This document shows, one piece after another, positions 23,898-32,426 of a stretch of 47,079 bases of DNA. The stretch covers positions 1-47,079 of the forward strand of contig JAUQXA010000008.1 of assembly GCA_030834895.1 (NCBI GenBank), given 5' to 3'. Every line of letters begins with the position of its first letter. The stretch's first letter is position 1. The notes beneath the pieces were generated by a model. That model did no database searches and had not been told where the DNA came from. It saw nothing but the letters and a program-made list of their open reading frames with translations. The translations under genes were made by a program, and so were the position numbers. The stretch is from Anaerolineales bacterium (GTDB lineage Bacteria > Chloroflexota > Anaerolineae > Anaerolineales > Villigracilaceae).

Positions 23898-25643
23898 ATG
23901 TCAGAACCCCAGGATCAATTTGCCGCCTCCATTGCCTCCGAAGCTGTGGAGGTATTGGAAGACCATCTGCTCTTTCCGGGCGGGTATCTCCTGCCGCTTT
24001 CCACGCGTGGCAGCGGCGTGCCCGGCATGGCAGACCGCCCCTGGTCACGCCTCAGTGCTGAGGTCTTCTATCCCAACCTGCCTGTGATGTATTCGCTTTC
24101 CATGCGCCGCGAACCGCCGGATGTCCTGCGCGGATCATTGCGTGCGCGCCGCACCCTCTTTGAGGGCTTCATGATGGCATTGGCTGAAAAGACCGGTCGC
24201 CGTCCCTCGCTGGCGGAACGTTCCGCCGATCATGCAATGGATGCGGCGGAGTCAGAGCTCAGCTTTGGAAAGCCGGCGTTCAAGATTGCTCTTATGAGTG
24301 CACTTTTTGTGGAACGTAACCGCTTCGAGGAAGCGGAAGCCGCACGTAGAGTCATCGAAACCAATTTGCGCGCACGTGGATTAACCGCGCAAAGACTTTT
24401 CTATATTGCTGAACGCGCTCTGCATCATTTCCAACCGGGCGGAAAATTATTTCCCGGTCTCGATGAGCCAACCCTATTTCTCGAAGAAACTCTTCCCATG
24501 TTACCCGCACCATCCAGGCAGGTATTGCCTGTAGATGATTCAGTCTGGATTGGGACGCATGCACGCGATGGACGCGATGTGCATTTCTCATTCACCAAAG
24601 GACTCGACCCGGCCGTCCCGCCGCCACCCCATGCCACGACCCTCATCCTTGGTGAACCCGGTGCAGGCAAGACCAGTTTACTGCGCTGGATCATGTTGCA
24701 AAGATTATTGCAGGGAAGGACTGTAATTTCCATAGATCCCGAGGGTGAGAACAACAAACTCTGTGAGGCGGTTGGCGGCAAGGTCGTGCCGGCTGGCATT
24801 CCCGATGACAAAGACACTTGCCTCATTCACCCACTTCAAGGTGAGAACCCGGCTGAAATGCTGTTGGCAGTCCGTTTCCTCATCGCCTCGCTTGCTGGCG
24901 AGTCGGTTCTGTCTCCCGGTGTGCAGGCAGCTTTGCATGAAGCCGTGAAGCGCAGATGGGAACGAAGACCGGGACCCACAACCATTGCAGAACTGGTCGA
25001 GACCCTGGGGACGATCAATTCACCCGATGCTGCCATGCCTTTGGCGCTCCTGCGCCCCTTCATGCGCGGCGGATTGTTCGATGGTTTCTTCGATAGACCC
25101 AATGCCTTGTTATCTCCGCATTTTCCCGCAGGTCAATGGTGGAACTTCGACCTGTCTTCCCTGCGTGAGGAGAACCGCGCCATCGTACATGCAGTGCTTG
25201 CTTGGTTTCTGTATCACGCCATCACGGTGGGCAGGCAGCCAATGGACATCTTCATCGACGAAGGCTGGCGCCTGCTGCGCAGCGGTCCCTTTGCGGATTT
25301 GCTCGATGAACTGGGGAGAAGGGCGCGCAAGCGCGGGGTGGGCGTGACCCTCATTACCCATCTGCCAGCCGACCTGATGAAAAACCCCACTTCGTTGAGT
25401 TTGGCTTCCACTGCCTTCATAGGCAGGCTTGGTCCCGATGAAGCCTTTGCCTTCTATCGTTCCCTCGGCATCTCCGAAAGTGAAGCACGCAAAAATGCGG
25501 AGACCACTTCGCGATTGCCCCCGCGTGTCTTTCTTGCCGCACCCTCCGGCGGGCGTGGCGCCTTGTTCCCTGTGTTGGTCTCGATCCCTCCTGTTTGGAT
25601 CCAGTTCTGGAAACAACTGGGAGCAACGGGGGTGATGCGATGA
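23898..25643 (+). CDS. VirB4/TraC-like ATPase
   Basis: 581 residues. Walker A GEPGAGKTSLLRW near residue 252 and Walker B MDIFIDEGWRLL near 450, followed by the ITHLPADLMKNP region typical of VirB4/TraC ATPases. These energise type IV secretion and conjugation. The N-terminal 220 residues are divergent. The start at 23898 follows TATCAT-CCGCCCC directly; an ATG at 23832 is rejected because a terminator lies between. The stop overlaps the VirD4-like start (ATGA). At 581 residues it is shorter than typical VirB4 (about 800). Confidence 0.8.
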   Translation: MSEPQDQFAASIASEAVEVLEDHLLFPGGYLLPLSTRGSGVPGMADRPWSRLSAEVFYPNLPVMYSLSMRREPPDVLRGSLRARRTLFEGFMMALAEKTGRRPSLAERSADHAMDAAESELSFGKPAFKIALMSALFVERNRFEEAEAARRVIETNLRARGLTAQRLFYIAERALHHFQPGGKLFPGLDEPTLFLEETLPMLPAPSRQVLPVDDSVWIGTHARDGRDVHFSFTKGLDPAVPPPPHATTLILGEPGAGKTSLLRWIMLQRLLQGRTVISIDPEGENNKLCEAVGGKVVPAGIPDDKDTCLIHPLQGENPAEMLLAVRFLIASLAGESVLSPGVQAALHEAVKRRWERRPGPTTIAELVETLGTINSPDAAMPLALLRPFMRGGLFDGFFDRPNALLSPHFPAGQWWNFDLSSLREENRAIVHAVLAWFLYHAITVGRQPMDIFIDEGWRLLRSGPFADLLDELGRRARKRGVGVTLITHLPADLMKNPTSLSLASTAFIGRLGPDEAFAFYRSLGISESEARKNAETTSRLPPRVFLAAPSGGRGALFPVLVSIPPVWIQFWKQLGATGVMR

Positions 25644-28114
25644 TCCACCCAAAGAATGGGTACATGTGCATGAAATGTGGCTATGAATTCGCATCAAGTC
25701 CAAATGACTGCCCGCTGTGCAATGGACAATGGCAGGGTTGGGAATTGCTCTTTGCCCCACACGCCTTGGACGACCTGCGATCCCAGGTGATGGGCTGGCT
25801 CGGACAGATCCCGTTTCCAGCCGTGATCGAATGGACCGCATCGCCCAAGGGTCTGCGTGTTCGTTTGTTCCTCCCGCCTAATACTGGGGAGGGAATCGTT
25901 CACGCCTGGGCAGCGATGACCGGACAGCATTCGCGCTGGCGTTCCCTGGGGGCCGTGGACCTTCACGGTTCCGGATATGTTGCTCGTCCCGCCAACCGCC
26001 TGCCCACCCTAATCGCCTCTGCCAAGGATAGCGACCCTCTGCTTGCCATCGGCAGCCGCCTAATCGGCGCGGCGCGTGAAGGAAGAGAGGCAAGCCTCAG
26101 GCTTTGGTTCCTGGGCAGTGAAGACGAGTTGCAGGAAAAACTCCGAAGTTTATCCTCCTATTCATATGGCACCGAGGGCGGTGTGGAGAACAAAACCCCG
26201 AATCCCTGGGGCATGCAGTTGGACATGCTGCGCGCCGTCTTCTTTCTCGGGATGGTGATGGCCGGGATCAGCGGCGGGATTTGGGCAACAGGATGGTTCA
26301 ACCCTTTGCCTGAAATCCTGATCGTGATCGCAGGCGTCACGTTGTGCATTGCCGCCTCCCTTGGCATTCGCAACTGGCTGGAATGGCGCTCGATTCCGAA
26401 GGAGGTATTGGAAAGGCGCATTCAAGAGCCGTTGCTCAAGGTGGCAATGACACTTTCCTCGTCAATAGATTTGCCGCTCTTTGCAGGCAAACAATTCTGG
26501 ATGTCACTCAATCAAATGTGGCCCGAAGTTCGGGAACATGGTTTTCCCCTGCCTGCCGGGGAACTGGCAGGTCTGATCGCACCGCTTCAATTGGGCGAAG
26601 GGTCAGGCCTGTTGGATCGCGCCGTCTGGCAGGAAGTGCCAGCCCCGCCTCCTGCCCAACCATTGCTTGACGCAGGCTTCAAGATTGGGCAAAGCGTCGC
26701 CACAGGGGAATGGGTGGGCGTCGATCCCGATGGCCACGGGCTGGCAACCGGCGGCAGCCGCAGCGGCAAGTCATCCTTTGTCTATTCGATGCTGGAGCAG
26801 TTGATCGCGCGTGGAGATGATGCACCGGGCATCTTCCTCGTTGATCCGCATGTCTCATTAGCGGATGCCTTTCTGGATGCAATTGCGCAATTGCCTGAGG
26901 AGCAGCGTGCAAAGGCGGTGAAGAGATTGAGGATCATCACACCAGACCAGCCGCAGGTCATCCCCTTGAACCTACTGGCTGTCCCAGAATTCACCTGGGC
27001 CGGCAATGCCATTGTGCAGATCGGACGGCGCATCTGGGACGACTACTGGGGACCGCGCATGCAGGCGGCGCTCTTGGGCTTGTTCCGTCTGGCACATGTC
27101 TGGAACCAGCATCACCCGGATGACGGGCTTGGACTCTTGCACGTGGTCTTCATGGCTTTCAACAAGGACTGGCGTCACAAGGCGATGGCGCTGCTTCCAC
27201 CGGGTGAACGCATGGGTTCACTTGCCCTCGATGCCCTGCTGGGTCAGACCGGCGAAGGGGACAAGTGGAGTCAAGGCTGGGTGACGGAGGTGATCAGCCC
27301 GGTGCTCTCGAAGGTCATGGCGCTCGAGCTCTCGCCCTGGTTGTTCTCCGCCATGCACCAGGAGAAATTTGTGGATATGGATCGATGGATCAGGGAACGC
27401 GCCTGGATTGTATTGAGACTTCCCTCTGGTGAGATGGGGCGTGAGGGTGCGCGGCTCACAGCCTCGGTTTTGTATAACGTCTTCGATGCCGCCTATCGCC
27501 GTGCAACGTTGGAAAAACCTGTTCCATTCTATTTTGTCGTCGATGAAGCGCAGGAAATCGGATCGGGAATGAGGCTTGAGTCGATGCTCTCCGAGGGCGC
27601 CAAGTTCGGGGCGCGCATGTTTGTGCTGGCGCAATCCCTTTCGATGATGCGCAAGGTGGAGGGCATGGAGCCGGTGGTGCAGGCGATGCTTGCCAACACC
27701 TCCACGCAGATGTTCTTCTCGCCCGATCCAGAGGATGCAGATCTGATCCGCGCCACGCTTAGCTCCACCGTGCGCTATGGGAACATGACCCTGGACCTGC
27801 CTTCTCTCCAGTGCTGGCTGCGGGCGCGTATCGAAGGACACTGGCAGCCGCCGACCCTGACTCAGATCAAGCCCCTGCCGCGCGCAGACGGGGCGAGGGT
27901 GAGGGCATTGATCGAAGAGGTAATTGCATCCCATCCTAACGAATATCTTCCTGCCGATGGCTGGCAGGAGAAAGCCTCCAAGGTCTTGGAGGATATGCTT
28001 CCTGCTGCGCTTGCCAGGTTGCTCGATGAATTTTTGGCGGTGCGGATCGAAAATCAAAATACGAAGGTCTCCCAGCCTGAACCACAGATGGATGACCGAA
28101 GGCTTGGATTCTGA
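25640..28114 (+). CDS. VirD4/TraG-like coupling ATPase with N-terminal zinc ribbon
   Basis: 824 residues. An N-terminal zinc ribbon (CMKCGYEF...CPLC, residues about 10-33), two membrane segments near 200-255 (LGMVMAGISGGIWATGWF, ILIVIAGVTLCIAASLGI), Walker A GGSRSGKSSFVYS near 371 and Walker B FYFVVDEAQEIGSG near 632. This is the layout of coupling proteins that bring DNA or protein substrates to type IV secretion channels. The zinc ribbon is an unusual addition. It is translationally coupled to the VirB4-like gene and to the small membrane protein that follows. No relaxase is seen in the window. Confidence 0.8.
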   Translation: MIHPKNGYMCMKCGYEFASSPNDCPLCNGQWQGWELLFAPHALDDLRSQVMGWLGQIPFPAVIEWTASPKGLRVRLFLPPNTGEGIVHAWAAMTGQHSRWRSLGAVDLHGSGYVARPANRLPTLIASAKDSDPLLAIGSRLIGAAREGREASLRLWFLGSEDELQEKLRSLSSYSYGTEGGVENKTPNPWGMQLDMLRAVFFLGMVMAGISGGIWATGWFNPLPEILIVIAGVTLCIAASLGIRNWLEWRSIPKEVLERRIQEPLLKVAMTLSSSIDLPLFAGKQFWMSLNQMWPEVREHGFPLPAGELAGLIAPLQLGEGSGLLDRAVWQEVPAPPPAQPLLDAGFKIGQSVATGEWVGVDPDGHGLATGGSRSGKSSFVYSMLEQLIARGDDAPGIFLVDPHVSLADAFLDAIAQLPEEQRAKAVKRLRIITPDQPQVIPLNLLAVPEFTWAGNAIVQIGRRIWDDYWGPRMQAALLGLFRLAHVWNQHHPDDGLGLLHVVFMAFNKDWRHKAMALLPPGERMGSLALDALLGQTGEGDKWSQGWVTEVISPVLSKVMALELSPWLFSAMHQEKFVDMDRWIRERAWIVLRLPSGEMGREGARLTASVLYNVFDAAYRRATLEKPVPFYFVVDEAQEIGSGMRLESMLSEGAKFGARMFVLAQSLSMMRKVEGMEPVVQAMLANTSTQMFFSPDPEDADLIRATLSSTVRYGNMTLDLPSLQCWLRARIEGHWQPPTLTQIKPLPRADGARVRALIEEVIASHPNEYLPADGWQEKASKVLEDMLPAALARLLDEFLAVRIENQNTKVSQPEPQMDDRRLGF

Positions 28115-28236
28115 TGTTCAAAGTCGTTTTGGTAGGCTTACTTTTGATTTGTGGACTTCCACTCATTTTTGGAGTCCTTGCTATTATGGTTTTCTACCCC
28201 GCCTGGTTTCTGGCGCGGGAGGAAAGGGAATGGTGA
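28114..28236 (+). CDS. Small single-pass membrane protein (40 aa)
   Basis: A 40-residue protein, MFKVVLVGLLLICGLPLIFG at the start and AREEREW at the end. It forms one membrane helix with a short charged cytoplasmic tail. The ATG shares a base with the stop of the VirD4-like gene and the stop lies 3 bp before the next gene, so it is flanked on both sides by tight coupling. That supports a real gene. Possible role: a minor membrane subunit of the secretion-like complex. Confidence 0.6.
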   Translation: MFKVVLVGLLLICGLPLIFGVLAIMVFYPAWFLAREEREW

Positions 28237-28239
28237 GTT

Positions 28240-28560
28240 ATGGATGAAATTCAAATATCAACCGAGCAGATGGCTTCCGAAGTTGCCAGTCAGGCATTTG
28301 AGTTGGAATCTTCCCGTCTGCATTTGTTCCTGGAATGGCTGGTCTCCCACAGCAGTCTGGTTCGTGGAAGCGATGCTATTCATTTGGAGTCCTGTGACAG
28401 GGAACAGGCGGAGTCGAAATTGAAGTCGTGGTTTGAGTCTTTGCCACCGGAGGGATTGGCTTGGGAATACAGTCTGCTTTTGGGTGAGATTGCCTGGTGG
28501 CGTGAGTTGAGTCCCTCCTCCTTTGCCTTGCAGACAGAATGCCGGGAGCCCGGGAAATAA
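28240..28560 (+). CDS. Hypothetical acidic helical protein
   Basis: A 106-residue acidic protein with helical segments (SSRLHLFLEWLVSHSS, then WEYSLLLGEIAWWRELS). No signal or membrane segment. It lies 3 bp after the 40-residue membrane protein and 1 bp before the next small membrane protein. No family is recognised; context makes it a part of the cluster. Confidence 0.6.
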   Translation: MDEIQISTEQMASEVASQAFELESSRLHLFLEWLVSHSSLVRGSDAIHLESCDREQAESKLKSWFESLPPEGLAWEYSLLLGEIAWWRELSPSSFALQTECREPGK

Positions 28561-28561
28561 C

Positions 28562-28729
28562 ATGGTCAGGACCATCCTTGGTTTCATGACTGGAGGATTC
28601 GCCGGATACCTGCTTGGGCAGATCATCCCGCCGCAGTTCTTCCTGGTCGTGAGCATTCTGCTGTTCTTCATGGCTGCCCTGCTGTCTGTTCTTTTTCATG
28701 TTGGTTTGCTCAGTTCCTTGAAGGAGTAG
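28562..28729 (+). CDS. Small two-helix membrane protein (55 aa)
   Basis: A 55-residue protein with a Gly-rich first helix (MVRTILGFMTGGFAGYLLGQ) and a second (FFLVVSILLFFMAALLSVL). It resembles the small channel-forming or pilin-like subunits often found in secretion clusters, but sequence alone does not settle this. The ATG at 28562 is chosen; an earlier in-frame ATG lies inside the upstream gene. Its last codons contain the AAGGAG ribosome site of the next gene. Confidence 0.6.
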   Translation: MVRTILGFMTGGFAGYLLGQIIPPQFFLVVSILLFFMAALLSVLFHVGLLSSLKE

Positions 28730-28732
28730 TCT

Positions 28733-30859
28733 GTGTCCCGTACAAGAATTATTCTTCTCTGCCTGGTTCTTTTTGCAGCCCTCCTGCCTCTAGCGCTGAC
28801 GAACGCCGCTCCGCTAGCGGCAGTTTCACTCCCAGAGGGGCGCAACTATGACCAGGCACACGACTCGGGCTACATCGATTGGAGTGGGCCAGCTTCGTAT
28901 GTCTACATCACCCATCGAGACGGCACCTATCTGCCGCCGCAGGAAGGCGGTGCTTATTGTGGTTCCCGCTGCGATGAATGGGTGACGCGCCTGGGAAGCG
29001 GCGGTGTGGCGAGCGGTTCCTTTGATCGCGATGTCTCCTATTTCGAGGTGATGGTGGCTTTCAGTCCCAATGCTGGCGTGGGGACTGCGACCTTGCGCGC
29101 CTGTTCTGCGGTTGATTCCTGGTATCTGTATGGCGGAGGCAGTTGGCCTGGTTTTGTGAGCATGACCCTCTCTGTGCCTGCGGGCTGTCGCAATTGGTCC
29201 CTGTCGGCATCAGGCGGATATGTGGATTTTCGTTCCGTCGATGTGTATTACATCGGACCACCTTCCACTCCCACGCCAACCTTCACCCCAACGGCGACTT
29301 ACACGGCGACCTTTACACCCACCAACACCTCAACGCCAACCGCCACCTTTACCCCCACTCATACGCCGACCAACACGCCGACGTTTATTCCGACATTCAC
29401 GCCCACATTCACGCCAACCAATACGCCAACTCCAACGCCGACGCCTTTGCCTCCAGTGATTATGGGACAGGTGGTCTGTGATTTGTGGGGGGATGCTCTC
29501 TGGTGCAGGGGAAATGAGGATTTGGAGTTGACTGCCAGCGATCCGCAGGGGTATACGGTATCCATTCAGGGTAACCTAAATGGAGAGTCATTCAGCTGTG
29601 GAAGTTCATGCAGCCTTTCCCTGCCTGAAGGGGTTGGCACGGCAAATTACACGGCGATCTCGGACAGTGGAAGGACAGCCAATGGGTCTTCCACCTGGCA
29701 GCGGGATGGCACTCCTCCGACAATCAATTGGGTTCTACCTCCCGTGGATGGCAGGAATGGCTGGTATGTATCACAGGTGGAGGTGTCGGCAAACGCTTCG
29801 GATGCGATATCCGGATTGTATTCGCTGGAGGGAAGCCTCGATGGCGGCGGAATCTGGAGCAATTTTCCGCTCCAACTTTCTGATGGCATGCATGAAATCC
29901 AGGCTCATGCCCGTGATGTAGCAGGGAATGAGATAGTGCAAACCAGGAGTATGAAGGTGGACACAGTGCCGCCTGTTTCGGAATTTACATCTCATTCCAA
30001 CGGAGACATGGTCCAGGGTGAGGTTTTGCTTGGAGGAAATGTGAACGATCTAACCTCTGGAGTCGAAGGAGTGGAGGTGTCACTGGATGGTGGGACCACC
30101 TGGCAGAGAGGGACCGTTGATTCCGGGAATGCCTGGATCTTCCCCTGGAATACTGCTGAATTTCCCACTGGAGAATACACCCTGCAGGTGCGAGGGGTGG
30201 ATCAAGCCGGGAATGTCGGGGATGTGGACACCATTACGCTGGTGGTATCAAACGGACCGCCCTTTGTGTCCATCACGGAACGGTGGTGGATCTGGGAGAA
30301 AGGAGAGTTGGAGGTTCAAGCCAATCACTTCCCGATTGCCAGCGTGAACGTAACTATTGGTGATCCACAGGATCGCTGGAAGGAACTGGTGTTGGAGTTT
30401 GACACGGACAGGATTCCGAAAGCCATTTCCTGGGATAGGCACTTTGGAGATGATACTTTGGCGCCGCCCGGAGAATATCTGGTTATGGCGGAGGTGTGTG
30501 ATGTTCATGGACTGTGTGCATCCGATACGGGAGTCATCATGATCCCAATGCCATCAACTGCAACAACTACGCCGACCATGACGCCAACAAGGACTCCAAC
30601 TAGGACGCCGCTGCCTACATTTACTGCGACCGTCTCTCCCACGATTGTGCCGATGGTTGTACCTACAATAGTATCCACGCCGACACCCATTGCTTCGCCT
30701 CAAGTATCGTTCTGGCAGGTTCTTGGGCTGTTGGGGTTGTTCCTGGTGATTTCTTCCGTGAGCGTGATTGATCCGCGTCCCAAGGCGCTGGACAGGCTGA
30801 GAGAAACAATCCGTCTCATGATGGATGGCGACATTGAGCGTTCTAAATCTTCGAATTGA
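28733..30859 (+). CDS. Secreted Thr/Pro-rich protein with Ig-like domains, C-terminally anchored
   Basis: 708 residues from GTG, with AAGGAG 6 nt upstream. Signal peptide ([20 protein letters not shown]), an N-terminal domain, a Thr/Pro spacer ([19 protein letters not shown] type, about residues 178-240), two or three Ig-like domains ([40 protein letters not shown]), a second Thr/Pro spacer, and a C-terminal membrane helix ([19 protein letters not shown]) with a basic tail. It would sit on the outer face as a stalk or adhesin. As the large exposed product of the cluster it may be its surface contact protein. Confidence 0.75.
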   Translation: MSRTRIILLCLVLFAALLPLALTNAAPLAAVSLPEGRNYDQAHDSGYIDWSGPASYVYITHRDGTYLPPQEGGAYCGSRCDEWVTRLGSGGVASGSFDRDVSYFEVMVAFSPNAGVGTATLRACSAVDSWYLYGGGSWPGFVSMTLSVPAGCRNWSLSASGGYVDFRSVDVYYIGPPSTPTPTFTPTATYTATFTPTNTSTPTATFTPTHTPTNTPTFIPTFTPTFTPTNTPTPTPTPLPPVIMGQVVCDLWGDALWCRGNEDLELTASDPQGYTVSIQGNLNGESFSCGSSCSLSLPEGVGTANYTAISDSGRTANGSSTWQRDGTPPTINWVLPPVDGRNGWYVSQVEVSANASDAISGLYSLEGSLDGGGIWSNFPLQLSDGMHEIQAHARDVAGNEIVQTRSMKVDTVPPVSEFTSHSNGDMVQGEVLLGGNVNDLTSGVEGVEVSLDGGTTWQRGTVDSGNAWIFPWNTAEFPTGEYTLQVRGVDQAGNVGDVDTITLVVSNGPPFVSITERWWIWEKGELEVQANHFPIASVNVTIGDPQDRWKELVLEFDTDRIPKAISWDRHFGDDTLAPPGEYLVMAEVCDVHGLCASDTGVIMIPMPSTATTTPTMTPTRTPTRTPLPTFTATVSPTIVPMVVPTIVSTPTPIASPQVSFWQVLGLLGLFLVISSVSVIDPRPKALDRLRETIRLMMDGDIERSKSSN

Positions 30860-30873
30860 AAGGAATTGAAAAA

Positions 30874-31431
30874 ATGGAAATAATGTTTGCAATTGTTGTG
30901 GTGGCTGCCGTGATCTTCTTTGGCGCTTTGATAAGCATGGGAAATGAACACCAGAGAAGGGCGATTGATAACCTGCGCGAACAGGTTGTGTTATGGGCAA
31001 TGCAAGATTTGCGGATTAAACGTGAAAGACTTACGCGTGATGTTCGTGTTGATGACCCGTTAGGCTGGCTCAATAAAATTGCAGCCAAGGCATACGGATG
31101 TGCCATGAATCTCCAAATAATTGAAGTCTTTGACAATCCAGGCGCAATAATATGTAATGTTGAAGGCGGCAGCGGAAAGATCTTTTTTACTCCGCTCTCT
31201 CCAAGCGAGATCCGAGCAATGAAACGAGCAAAACATAACCGATTGTCCCAGTATGCAGATCGAAATCCACTGTTGTCACTTCCACGGAATGTGACCGCTT
31301 TTGAATGTTCCGTGCTCAACAATGGAATTTTGTTTGATCTTGAGCTTCCCCTTGTCTGGAAAGGATTAACTGGAAACCATATCGATGAAATGAGCGTTAT
31401 TTGGATGTATATAACCCTTGGTGCGAGCTGA
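30874..31431 (+). CDS. Hypothetical membrane-anchored protein
   Basis: 185 residues from ATG 30874 (AAAGGA upstream). N-terminal membrane helix (MFAIVVVAAVIFFGALISM) and a cytoplasmic or exposed domain beginning NEHQRRAIDNLREQVVLWAM, with RHNRLSQYADRNP-like and VWKGLTGNHIDEMSVIW segments. No family is recognised. It is the last gene of the + strand cluster. Composition is more AT-rich than the genes before it. Confidence 0.6.
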   Translation: MEIMFAIVVVAAVIFFGALISMGNEHQRRAIDNLREQVVLWAMQDLRIKRERLTRDVRVDDPLGWLNKIAAKAYGCAMNLQIIEVFDNPGAIICNVEGGSGKIFFTPLSPSEIRAMKRAKHNRLSQYADRNPLLSLPRNVTAFECSVLNNGILFDLELPLVWKGLTGNHIDEMSVIWMYITLGAS

Positions 31432-31479
31432 GTCATAAGGCATCCTCAATGTTGCTAAACCAAAAAGAGGAGAAACCCC

Positions 31480-31785
31480 ATGGCTACAAACAACATTATC
31501 CTACACATCTTCTGTCTTATGCACAACAGCCTGTCCACTACTCCGAAACATTCAAAAGCATATCTATACCTGTAGTGAATTGGTGACGATTGGCATTCTG
31601 CTTGCCTTATAAGTTGGTTTCTTTCGAGATTTCTGCCACTGGCTAAAGTCCGAGTACGGTAGTTGATTTGGTAATCCCGCGAAGCCATAACGGAAATTTC
31701 CGGGAAAAATCATTGTCATGCTAACTATGGTTTTCGAGACAAAGGTGGTGTTCCAAACAACACGAAGAACTGTAAGATAAGACAG
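31480..31785 (+). pseudogene. Degraded transposase remnant
   Basis: It starts with GAGGAGA and MATNNIILHIFCLMHNSLST...PKHSKAYLYL, then stops. One frame over, ELVTIGILLAL-stop-VGFFRDFCHWLKSEYG continues the same protein. The arrangement 'PKH...LYPSELVTIGILFALK' is that of a widespread bacterial transposase N-terminus. Several stops and frame changes show it is dead. It ends where the direct repeat begins. Confidence 0.55.
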
Positions 31786-31978
31786 GTGTCGTTCATCATC
31801 CATCCTCTTCACAAAAAGTACCCAACCACAAGGAGTGTTAAAGTGATAATTCCATAAGTCAATGTAACGGGTTTGTTGGCCATACTGATGTCCATCCAGC
31901 CTTTAGGCATCTCTGCCTCACGAGGGATTTCTTAATGGTTTAATTGAGTTCCTTCAAACGAATAAGCGCTTTGCACGG
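31786..31978 (-). repeat. Direct repeat copy 1, carries membrane-protein 3' fragment
   Basis: About 193 bp, roughly 90% identical to 36320-36513. On the minus strand it encodes the last residues of the membrane protein found intact at copy 2 (FEGTQLNH, PKGWMDIS, NKPVTLTYGIITLTLL). Here it is fused to the end of an hsdR remnant, so it is a non-functional fragment. The two copies bracket the TIR-WD40 segment. Confidence 0.85.
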
Positions 31979-32024
31979 ACTCCCTCCCTAAATCCGCAAG
32001 ATTTGGGGAGGGCTGAGGAGGGGT

Positions 32025-32422
32025 CTCGATCCATTCCGCCAACATCTCAGGACGATGGAACGTAAACACCCGCCACGAGTCACGCTCATCACGAAAATAC
32101 GTTTCGACCCCCGTGCTTTCATACAAAAACGGCAACGGCAGAGTCACATGCGGAATATTGTCTGGTAATCCAACAGGATATTTTGCGGCTTGCTCCGCCA
32201 CCCCGAAAGCGTCACACCCACAGGCTTCGCCTCCGCCACCCCCACGGCCTTCCGATCCACGAACAACAAATAATCCGTCTCGCCAGTGGAAAGCGGGAAC
32301 TCTCGCACCGCCACCCCACGCCACGCATACAAATTCATCTCAGCACGTGATTGCACAGTCCAACCGCAAGCGGTCAGTTGTCGGTCAATGTTGAGGCGGG
32401 CAAGTTCTTCGGGTGTGGGCAT
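32025..32422 (-). pseudogene. Type I restriction hsdR 5' remnant
   Basis: Begins MPTPEELARLNIDRQLTACG and continues with GWTVQSRAEMNLYAWRGVAV and DYLLFVDRKAVGVAEAKPVG, the conserved start and nuclease-type region (D...E-A-K) of type I restriction R subunits. Near 32210 the frame shifts and continues as AEQAAKYPVGLPDNIPHVTL, then ends near MLAEWIE. About 130 of roughly 800-1000 residues remain, so it is a pseudogene. Its start lies 4 bp after the TIR-WD40 stop. Confidence 0.75.
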
Positions 32423-32426
32423 GAGG

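Noticed and set aside
29260..29460. Repetitive DNA in the surface-protein gene as a CRISPR or satellite array
   Set aside because: It is in frame and encodes a Thr/Pro-rich spacer; repeat units are irregular and there are no spacers.
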